NCBI GenBank assembly: GCA_018340805.1
Contig: JACMZG010001913.1
Coordinates: 20,072,197-20,136,196 of the forward strand
Reading direction: 5' to 3'
DNA length: 64,000 nucleotides
Origin: Microvelia longipes
Lineage: Eukaryota > Arthropoda > Insecta > Hemiptera > Veliidae
The notes under the pieces are model-generated. The model searched no databases, was not told the DNA's origin, and worked only from the letters and a program-made list of their open reading frames with translations. Of the stretch, positions 15,101-27,100 are shown piece after piece; position 1 is the first letter of the stretch, and the number at the start of each line of letters is the position of its first letter. The position numbers were made by a program, and so were the translations under genes.

Positions 15101-18100
15101 TAATGCCATATGTCATTATTAATGTGGTGCGGTTCTAAAGATGAGAGATATTTTTGGAGCGGCGGAAGTCGAGAGAAATAATAAAGCCAGCGCTATATGG
15201 AAAAAGCGATGCAATATTGGTATGTCAGCGATAGCTCCTCATCGATATCCTAGCAATTATTATATTTATCCTTTTTCCATTATCACCATCACTTTATTTA
15301 AATATATAGAAAAATACTTTTTTTTGTTGAGAGCGCGTAGTAGCACGTTTGAGGAGCGATTTATTGAAAATGACTAGACGAGGATAAAAGTCCGTAACTC
15401 TTTGATACATTATTTCCTCCGGAATTTGCTCATTGCTGTGAGCCCGAGAAAGTTGCTCTTATAATATGAAATATTGGTCCCAATATATATCTAAAGGGAC
15501 AATTCTCACAGCTTACAATATGCACGGTCGAAGCGAGAGAGGGGGGACAAGACGCCAGAGTCTTCCTATGTGGTGGTTGTTTGACATTTTAGTTTTGGCG
15601 TAGTATAGCTCGCCATTTTTGAAAAAAGCTTATATTGCATTATTTAGTGAGCTCACTACTCATAGCGAATAACGCTATCTCAATTTGATAACCCCACAGT
15701 GATTTTTCAAAAAAATACCATTTATATCGGCAGAGCGTAGCGCCCAGCCAGCGTAATTGCGTGGCGATTTTGACAACACCTTTGCAAAAGTTAACTTTTG
15801 AAACTTTATCTCCGAAAGCAAATTCTATGAGGCCCGTAATAGTGCCTTTTATTGAGTCTAATTGGTCCCATATAGAATTTAGGCACTATTCATACCTAAA
15901 ATGCCTTAAAAGCGGAGCCGACCAACATAGCCATATTCCTTAGCTGTATTTTGAGCGAGATGCCCTATTGTGGCGGTAGGGAATTGTCCGTCTCATTATT
16001 GAAATGAAAGCGAACATATCCATTATAAGTAGAGGGTACCATCGCGAGTATCGATACACCCATATACAATCACAATTTGGATCACCGCACACCACGAAGC
16101 GAGCCCATGAGATTTTTACAATAAAAATATTCTCTATAATTGCTGCTGCGTTGAGACAGATTGTGGCTGCATTTTGAATAAATGAGCAATATTTATGACT
16201 AAAACAAAAACTAACCATTTTTGAAAAACTATTGTCTCGAGCCGAGAGAAATTTCATGGCCCGAAGAGTCGCTCCTTAATGTATGGCTATGGTCCAATAA
16301 TTTTTAGGGCTCTCCTTATGCCTTAAATGGGGGGGGGACAAGCATTTTTTGGTGGTTTTTGAGATTTTTGGCGGGTGTAATAGCCGCCATTTTGAAAAAG
16401 CGATGCATATTTGTGTACTACCCATCGATACCTACAATTTGATACCCCACATGATTTTTCAAAAAAAATATTTTTTTTGCGCGTGCGCGTTTGGGCGATT
16501 TTGAAATTGCTAAAATTAACTTTGAAACTTTTTCTCCGAAGAATTTCTATGGCCCGGAAAGTGCTTTTATTGGCTATTGGTCCCATATTTTTAGGGCTTC
16601 TCCTTATGCCTTAAAAGGGGGGGGACAAGCATTTTTTGGTGGTTTTTGAGATTTTTGGCGGGTGTAATAGCCGCCATTTTGAAAAAGCGATGCATATTTG
16701 TGTACTACCCATCGATACCTACAATTTGATACCCCACATGATTTTTCAAAAAAATATTTTTTTTTTGCGCGTGCGCGTTTGGGCGATTTTGAAATTGCTA
16801 AAATTAACTTTTGAAACTTTTTCTCCGAAGAATTTCTATGGCCCGGAAAGTGCTTTTATTGGCTATTGGTCCCATATTTTTAGGGCTTCTCCTTATGCCT
16901 TAAAAGGGGGGGGACAAGCATTTTTTTGGTGGTTTTTGAGATTTTTGGCGGTGTAATAGCCGCCATTTTGAAAAAGCGATGCATATTTGTGTACTACCAT
17001 CGATACCTACAATTTGATACCCCACATGATTTTTCAAAAAAATATTTTTTTTTGGCGCGTGCGCGTTTGGGCGATTTTGAAATTGCTAAATTTAACTTTT
17101 GAAACTTTTTCTCCGAAGAATTTCTATGGCCCGGAAAGTGCTTTTATTGGCTATTGGTCCCATATTTTTAGGGCTTCTCCTTATGCCTTAAAAGGGGGGG
17201 GACAAGCATTTTTTGGTGGTTTTGAGATTTTTGGCGGGTGTAATAGCCGCATTTTGAAAAAGCGATGCATATTTGTGTACTACCCATCGATACCTACAAT
17301 TTGATACCCCACATGATTTTTCAAAAAAATATTTTTTTTTGGCGAATGTGCGCATTCGCTTATAAATCGACAGATGCGCATTGATATAGTTGGCTATATT
17401 TTTCCTGTTGTTGGATAATAGTTACACATGTATACCAAATTTCAACTTCCTAGCTATTGTAGTTCCTGAGATGAGAAATCGGACAGACAGACGCTCAACA
17501 GAAGTATAAGGGTTTCGAAGATTATCTTCGAAACCCTAAAAATAGTTTTTTCCCCCTCCCTTCTTGCAGGGATTTTTTTTTCTTAAGAATCAGTGGTGTC
17601 TAAACTGACCTGTCAAGATTTATAAGCTAAACGATAGACTGTAGTAACATTTTTTTGAAATGGTTTCTTGTCTCACACTCAGAAATTGTTTGTAGGTGAC
17701 AGTATTATGTTTTCTAATATGTAATAATAAGTAGTATAAAAATGAGGGGTGGGCGTAGAGACAGTGTTCTGACTCCTCCCTTCTCCATAATGGTTTTTTC
17801 TCAAGTAAATAATAAAGTTGCTCCGACTTTCTATGTTTATCAGATTAGGATAATAGACAAATAAAAAAGTAACAGGGATTCTCACTCTTTTAGCAGGTAC
17901 ATGAAGTCTTCCGAGTTCAATAAGTAGAGGGCAGTTGATAAAAGAGTGAATGCACTTAATGAAAAATGTTCAGGTCAAATATATTTCTTGATATAAATTT
18001 GTAACTGTTTCTATGTTAATATTCTACATTAATTTCTTACGCAATAAGCATAAACATTAAGTACCTGTAGGTATTTTTGAAGTTGGACGCCAGTTGATTC

Positions 18101-21100
18101 TATTAAAACAGTAGTTTTTTTTGCATCTTGTTTTTTTTGCAGTAGAAAAGCGAGCAGTATAATTCAAATTAAGAAATCTAAAATTGAAATACAATAAAAA
18201 CTTACCAATGTAAACTAACTTGCCATCATCAGTTTTGTTAAATAGAGGGAGAGTAAAAGCATCTGTACCAGAAGGGAAAGCACTCTGGGACCAGTTTGTG
18301 CAAGTCGCCTAAACAAACAATAAAAATAACAAATATTTTTTAAATTAATTTAAAAGTTGCAATGTGTTTGAATAATAAAATAATTCAAGTGTTCAGCTGT
18401 AGCTCATTATAATCAAATATTCCAATCTGATTAGCTGAATCTGTTTTTAGAATAATATAAATTTCTAATGCCACATTTCCATCACATGTAATGACCAGCT
18501 GTACATAATATGGCTACAAAAACCATGAGAATAGTTTCAGGAAAGTAATGATTATTGTAATATAAATGTGAAATAAACCTCAATTAAAAATAACAATATG
18601 TACATTAACAACATAAACTGCAAAATACCTGGGATAAATGATTAATATAAGTAGTCATAAGTAATGGAGAGTCGACAATAGGCTTGTTTACTTGCATATG
18701 TAGATTGACCATAGTCAAATCTTCCTGTGAGCTAACGGCTGATATAAACGAAGTACTCGATACAGAGTGGGTGTCCGATGAGTCCAATAGAACAGTTAAC
18801 CCTTCCTGTAAAATTGTTACATAAGTAATTAAATTCAAAATTTTAGATCTTAATTTTGATAACTGGGAATCCTATTGTTTAAATAATTTAAAAGTGGGTT
18901 TACAGCAGGGAGATTGACCGTGGACGCAATAAATTGATTTGAAAATTTGGTCACACAACTTCTTGAATCGTGCATAGATAATAAGACCTAAAAATATATT
19001 TTTGATCCAAGTTTTAGCTTTATTTTGCTTTAGCTTATTTAAGCTAACTTTTTAGCTTAAATAAGCTGGGAGCTATGATGATAGACACACAAAAATAAAG
19101 ATAACTTTGTAAAAACTACTCAGGAGGTCTTCACATGAAATCGGTAATTCAGGTGAAATACTGGTTTCAGATTTTTTTTTTCAAACAATACTTCCAATTT
19201 TTTACAGTGTAAATGAGAAAAAGTAAAAATCTAAATTGATAAAAAACAGGTTACAAAATAAATTGAATATTGAATAGGATAGAAAGAAAACCAGATGGTA
19301 CGTCAGCTTAAGGTTATGAACACCAGTTTTTGCCTGTGTCGATTACTGTAACATTTGAAAGCCTGGAAAAGCGTTTTATTTAATCTATTTAGAGGCTAGT
19401 CCCCACCACAAACCGCCCTGCTATCAAACCACCTTAACAGATCAGTGATTAGTCAATTTCTCTTAATCAAAGGGTCATTAGTTGTTCAATGGCAACCAGA
19501 AAAGGAGTTTATTACTTGTACCCTAAACAATCTGTACTGTAAAATACCTTGTCCCCAATACACAAAAGTAAATGGTAATAATAATTTACAATTCTGGAGA
19601 ACAGAGTAATATTAAAATCTTAAGGAAATTAAAATGAATACTAGATACGAATACTAAGAAAACTGATATTAATATTTTAGTAAGGCATGCATAAAAGAAT
19701 ACATATGCATTACATATATGTAATGCATAGGTAATACTACTTTGCAGAATGCAAACTATGTTTACAGTCTATCGTTTACTTTAAAAATCCCCAAGGTCAT
19801 AAACATTTTGGAGATTTACCCATCACTGCCAACCCATCACTTGAAAAGAGAAAAAAATCCCTACCACCATAACCGCTATAGGGGAATAACCTTCTTCCCG
19901 GCAATCGTCCACTTTGAGGTTCTTCTTGTGTTTACATCATTTTGAAAACTACTTTCATATTACCATAAAAATGATATTATAAAATAAAACTACACAAAAG
20001 AAATGTTAAAAAACATCGCCAAGAAAATACGGGTAAAATAACCTGATTTGTTAACAGAGTTTTTACCTACTCCTTTCTTGCAGGGATTCTTTTTTCTTTA
20101 GAATAGGCGGTGCCCAAATTGACCTGTCAAGATTTTTAAAGTAGTCGATAGACTGTAGTTTTAGATACTTTGCTTGCAATGATATTACGCAAAAAATTAA
20201 ACAAAATATATATTTATTTTAATTGAGGTAGTAGATATTGTTCAATTCAGCAAGTAATAATTAATAGATAAATAAAATAAATAAATAAAAAGACAAAAGA
20301 ACCTTTCAAAAAAATCCAAACTTATTTGACAGCTCACAATAAGGAACATGCAATGCTAAATAAATAAATAAAAACAAAGTGGATTTAAGCAGCAGCTATT
20401 AGGATTGGTTGATTGCTGAATTTTCAAGGGAGTTAAAGTTTTATTCGCCAAACTGGTTTGAGGAAGCAAAATTAATTTTTACAGAATTTTCAAACAAATT
20501 ATCTTATGAGGTTGCTAATTACTATGAAAAGAAGTGGGGAATTAAAGTGACATGTAAGCAAGTGTGTTTAAAGAACAAAGTTATATTACAATGAGTTCCA
20601 AAAAAATTAGGTACAGGGTACCTCAGAACTTTTCCTAATCATATCGGATATGCTACGCTTATCCTCTCTGCTTCAAACTCGCTTCGCTTGTATTTAGAAT
20701 ATATAATGAGTTAAATTTATACTGCAAAACGACACGCATAGCTCGCCCTATAATAATAACAACAACAACATCTCTTTCACTGGTCACCCATCCAGGCACT
20801 GACCACGCTCGATGCTGTTTAACTATTATGAACAAAAAAAATTGTGGATATTGTTGTCGTATTGAAACAAAACTTGGTGTACTTATCAGTTTTTTTTAAT
20901 GTTTTAAAAAATGTATTTTTAGTTGGAACTTATACAATAAGAGGAAACTACAATGTACTTTACACAGCTTTGGATACGGCATTGAAAGCAGGATATCGTT
21001 CAATTGGTATGTTAATTTAACAATTTATTATGTAAATGTACATTCTTGTACTATGTTTCAACTCAATTGGATTGCTTTCCGATTTTTGACAATTTAAAAA

Positions 21101-24100
21101 AAAACATACACAAGTCATTTAATAAAAATTTAACTAATGCTGATAGCAAAATGAAACTTGGCACATATGTTAGTATTATACATGGCTACATGCGTGCTAA
21201 ATCTCAATTTGAACGCAACATTTTTCTGAGTCATTATTGCAGGTTAATTACATCATAAAAAATAATTTAACGGATAGCAAAATTACACTTATAGACTGAT
21301 TTTAGTACAAAGCTTCAGCTCTCAAGCATATATACACTGGGAGCTACGATGCTAACAGACAAACACACATATAGATAGAAAACTTTGTGAAAAACAACTT
21401 AGGAGGCCTTAAAAACACCTGAAACAGATAATTCAAGTGACATTCCGGTTTTGGATTTATTGGCAAACAATACTTCTCCTCCATACCTATCGTATAAAGA
21501 AGGCAAAGTAAAAATTTAAAGAAGCATGAATATAATATTAGATAAATGGGTATATTTTGGTCTTTTCTTTGCTCTTTCTTCTTCTTTTCTCCAATTTTAT
21601 ATTATTTTGATACTTCTTACGCACAGACAGGAGTAACAGGAAAAACCCACATTGTTTGGTTTCACAAATCAGTTTGATAAATAAAACTACAAACCAAAGT
21701 TAAAAAAAATTAATAAATCAACAAAATTAGAGCTACGCTACATTAAGGTGACAAACAAGCTGTATTTTACAAGTTGTATTAATTAGGAGACATGCAATGA
21801 AATTAATCATGATATCAAGAGACATGAAAGGAAACCCCATACCTGTAAATTAGAATCAAGATGTGTAGTTAAATCATTCCTAGGGCTAGCTCGGTGAAAT
21901 ATTGGACCACACCTCCCTACATTATCAAACTGAACCAAAGTACAAAACCAAATTATTTTATCCAATAACACATAAGAGTCCAAGGCAAAAGGGTGACCAT
22001 TACATTTTAAAACAAATTTAATTTTAACAAATAGGACTGTAGTCTGCATTATTCTTTTTTAAAGTTAACCATAGCGATACAGAACCTAGAGATGGTGACG
22101 AGGTAAATATTAAAGGTTAGTGATAGTAATTAAAGAGGGGTGAGATCACCTAGTAAGTAGGCCATGTTGTTGGGCCCTTTTTGCTAATTCCCTTAGATAG
22201 AAGATAGATCTACCTTATGAGTCCTAGTCAGGCATTGTGGGTCTAATCCACAGGAGAGCCGTGGCTTTGCTATAAGTTTCTAAAGCTTTCACTAAAAACA
22301 ACACCTGCCCTACTGCCAAACTAAGCTTCCCTGCCTTAGAATAGTACTATATATAGAAGGAGCACTACTGATAACACAAAAGTCGGTTCACTGGTGCAAC
22401 TAAGTAATGCTGCCACCATAACAATATAATTTTCTAAAAAAAAGTTGGCAATACTTCCGGTTGCTGAATTATTATGTTCTATTATTAATTAATGATTGAT
22501 TATTCATAAAATACTAATATAAATATTGGTGCATTACAATATTTAAAGCATTTTAAATTGTAGTTTGACGTATTTATTAAAATTATATTAAAAGTAGTCC
22601 TTGTCAACTAAATTTAGATTCTTGTATTCCGCCACCCTTTTGCCATCTATGACCGGTTTTATTAAATACTCAGCAGGTGTTTTAAGTTATTATATTTGTT
22701 CTTTACGATCTTTCTTCATTAATAGATATTTATGACAAATAATTAATGTTTGTTGTCAGGTTGGCAACAAATGTTGCCAAATGTTTTGTTGTCAGGTTGG
22801 CAGCATTACTTAAGTCCACCAGTCAACCGGCTTTCGTGTTATCAGTGGAATTCCATTGTGTTGCGGTCCTGTGCTCCTTCTATATATAGTATTATTCTAA
22901 GTTCCCTGCTCTCATAATGATAAGGCAGAAAACTTATAAGGGTTTAAGGTTTTTTACAAATACCTGGCATTGAAAAGGCTTAGAACCACTGGCTTAACAT
23001 CCCTATCAAAGGACAACACTTTAAAGGTTTTACATCCCTCGCATAAAAATCCTAGATGCCCGACCAGGATTGAAACCAGACTGTCTGGGTGGCAGGAGCA
23101 TGAGCTAATCATTACACCACAGGGACCCCTAATATTAAAGGTTAAGCCAAAAGAGCCAGGCGGCCAGTGGGAAATAGTCCTATAAGGCCTGTTTCAAGCC
23201 GCCCCCCATCTCTCTAAGAGATAGTTACATCCATCCTTATTATTCCAACAGGGGTATTAGGGTAGGGTATTAATATGCTGTTTTCATAGTTAAGGCAAAC
23301 TTGATACTAAATACATTTTAATAATTTTTTAACATTCTGTTTGCTGTTGACAGGGTTCTTTTTATCTTAAAATCACTTCAGGTCAGGTAAAATTAACCTA
23401 ATGCTAGAATGTTTACATGAAAAAAGCTCTTTTTAAGAAGTTATGAAGCATAATTTAAAAGTATAACTAGGCTCTAGGATTTTTCCTAAGATGGCCTAAC
23501 AATTTATCAATTTTATTGGTATAAAATAACAATAAAAGTAACTTAACTTTACTATACCTATAATTCAAAATTTTAACAGGCTAGATTAGCTCGTTGTAGC
23601 TTGGGGCCACAATAAGCCAATAATAACCATGTTATTATTAATAAATTGCGTAGGCATCAACAGTTATTGTTAATGATGATTTAAGTCTTCTGGTAGTGGC
23701 TAAGTCAATATAAGGAATCAATGTTTTGGTTCCACTATGGGAGGCGCTTCCAATTTGTGTAGACTAATATCTATGATCACATCAAACACACCATTAGATT
23801 GTGAGGGTACGTAAATATTCAGTTCTATTTTGTTGAGCATAGAGAGCTCATCCATAATGTCATCAAGCCCTACATCCCTGAAGATGCCTCACACAGTGGA
23901 AGTAAAATGTCATATTTATTATTTACATTCATGTGGTCACCGATAGAAGACCTACTTCTTTACCAAGATTTAGGTCTTCCGTATCTACATTGATGTGGTC
24001 ACCGATAGAAGACCTAATTCTTAACCAAGATTTAGGTCTTCCGTATCTACATTGATTTGGTCACCGATGAAAGACCTAATTCTTTATCAAGATTTAGGTC

Positions 24101-27100
24101 TTCCGTTGGTGACCACATCAATGTAAATTAAGATCCAACATTTTGCTTCATCCAGCCATCTGCAGGGATGTAGAACATCACAAACGAAAACACAATTCCC
24201 TACAAAACTAAACCGATTTGTATCCAGGATGTCCTACATCCCTGAAGATGCCTCCCACAGTGGAAGCGAAATGTTAGATTCTTCATTTACATTGACCCGG
24301 TCACCACTGGAAGACCTAAATCTTCATGACAATGAACCGCAGAAGTCTATGCAGACTATTTATTTATTAGTGCGACTACTTAGGATGTAAGCTAGCCATA
24401 TAAGTATAAGAATATAACAGTAACAAATCTATAAGAGCTTGAATTCTACTCCCAATCACACCCTACCTTCCATGCAATAAGCTCATAACTTACAATATTC
24501 TTTAAGAAAAAAGCTAAAATGAAGAAAGTATAAAATAATAAGTAAAAAGTTAACCTGATCAGGAGGATAATGTATTTCAATATCAGAGGAATGTGCCGGC
24601 CTGGGATTAATATTAGTGTAACAACCTCTACTAACAATGTTCATATCACTACCAAATCTCTTGCCTCCCCAGTCCTCTCCTCCCGTCATTCTATAAACCA
24701 AATAATCAATGTTAAATCTTAACAAAAACATAGTAAGAATTTGAAACATAAATAAATAAATTAAATTAAAAATAATGAACGAGGTAAAGTAATAATAAAT
24801 ACCAGAATAGAATAATGATGGACATATATTAAATAGTATAATCAGGTAACTGGTATAATTATCTTCAAAAATTGACTAAGAACATAAAAAATAAAACAAA
24901 TAAAAATAAAAAAGCACAAGTATTTTGTATTTATTTAAGGTATAGTGGAATAGAATTAAAAGTGACTTTACTCTTGCAATTAGGCCTTTCGATATGACTG
25001 GAAATGTCAAAAGAAGAAAAGTTTGGCCGCTAGGGCTTCTTTTAGTGACTATTATAACTGTAGAGAAGATTATGCGTAATATCATGTTGCCTGTCATTGA
25101 TAAAGGTAACATTATGAGACAGAAATTTGTACTAAACAATAATAAAAACATAAAATTTGTATTTTTCGAGTGCAAATAAATCAACACGGATGGTTTGTTT
25201 CATGGGGGGTTAACTTAAATGAGGAAAAGTTTGGATTCGATTATCGCAAGCTACTAAAAATAGCGCTGCGGCGGACCGGTGCGGACAACTTATGAACTAA
25301 CCCCAATAGCTTTCCAAAAATGACTGATTATATTTTTATATTTAAATTTATGAATACCATGACAATTCTTGGTTATGACAGCTACATTTATTATTATTAT
25401 AAAATTGATTGTTTTCTGTATGTATTTTTCACAAAAACGGTTCGCCGTTGCATGTTCTGTATTTCCAAAATTCAGAAACTAAAAGTAAATAGAAACCTTT
25501 TTAAAACTTCCAGAGAACGCTAATGATGGCAGATAAGTATATTTCATTTAATTAATTTATTGATTTAGTCGATGTTATCAGGTAATTACATTTAATCACA
25601 TGTGCGCATCTCGCCGATGTAATTAAAATACAGGCTGCATTAAATGCCAAAATCTATCTTTTAGCACGTGTAAAACTTTAGCCACTATTTCATATATTTA
25701 CATATTAACGGGTTTCCCCATTTGTTAATTGTTCTATATAATAGTAAAAAGTAAATGAAAATAGTATATTATATAATTTTAAAATTAAATGAAATTAAAA
25801 TAGAATTAAAAATTTAAATTAAAGAAAAAAAAATTTATATACATATATATTTTTTTTATTAGAGAGGGTATGTTATAAAAGTTATGTTAACAGAGTTATA
25901 AACCAAAAAGAATATTTATAGGGAATAGAAAATTAAAAGAAATTATGATAAGAAAAATAAATTTTTCATTAATAGATAAGAAATTGTAGTAGAACCAAAG
26001 AAAAATAATATTAAATTGTTTAGAATAATTATTAAAATATTAAAATTATTATAGGAAAACTTAAAAATAGAATGTGTTAAATAATAAAAGAAAGGTACAG
26101 TGGTAACATAATGGATAAGACAAGTTACAGAGGTTTAACATGTTTGAAGTATAGCTGTTCTAAACTGAGTTCTGGATAATGTAAAGATATCTATTGTGCT
26201 ATCAAGACTATTAGCTAGAGTTAACATTCTAGTTAATGGGGAAAATTTACCATAGTTAGATTTGTGATATGGAATGGAAAAAAGCATTTGAGATCTGGTA
26301 TTACTACTAGTCTTGATTGTGAAATTAAGTTTACCGAGAAGAAATGGGCAGTCTATCTTTTGATTGATAATATCATGAAGTAAGGTAATATCATACAGTT
26401 TTCTTCTCTGTTCAAGTGTTATTAAGTTTAAACGATTTCTAATGTCATCATAATGGTGTGGTTCTCTCTTGATATTAAGTTTAAATGAGGCATATCTAAG
26501 AAATTTGTTTTGCACCCTTTCGATTTTTTCTATGTAATTAATATAAAAGGGGACCACACTACCGATGAGAATTCTAATTTAGATCTAACAAATGAGCAGT
26601 ATAAAGATTTGAGAACATTGATATTATTGAAATCTTTACTTATTCTAATTATAAATCCTAAACTTTTCAATGCTGATGACACAATAGAGTTTATATGCTC
26701 AGTAAAATTTAATTTAGAGTCCATAATAATACCCAGATCTCTGATAGATTCAGCAGTTTATAATATATAATAATGATATAATATAATATAATATAATAAT
26801 GAAATTAGGTAATTTCATTATTACCTGATTGAATCAATTAAATTAATAAATTACTTAAATGAAAAACTTAAAAATAATCAAAAGTGTTCAGTGTAAGATT
26901 AAAGTGGTAGGGTTAGTTAGAAGTATAACTATACAAAGTATAAAAATTAAATTTCAAACTGACTGTGGGCATAAAGCGGGAAATTAAGACACGCCCACTC
27001 AATTGAAAGGTAGGTCCGCCGCAGCGCTAGCGTCGACGGAATCAATTTTCCCATCATTGATCGACAGTCTTACTGTTTAAGTATCTTAGTCTCTGGTTTG

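Noticed and set aside
16323..17304. Repeated frames of about 67-106 codons (LRVRVWAILKLL...)
   Set aside because: They restart in each 288-bp satellite unit, shift with homopolymer length, and occur on both strands.
22036..22043. Alternative acceptor ACTACAG for exon 19
   Set aside because: Using it in phase 0 reaches a stop after ten codons.
23058..23128. Functional tRNA gene
   Set aside because: A-box and B-box-like parts are present, but the acceptor arms do not pair properly and a SINE-like body follows.
25320..25523. Plus-strand 67-codon frame
   Set aside because: AT-rich, Tyr/Phe/Ile-biased, no splice context or homology I recognise.
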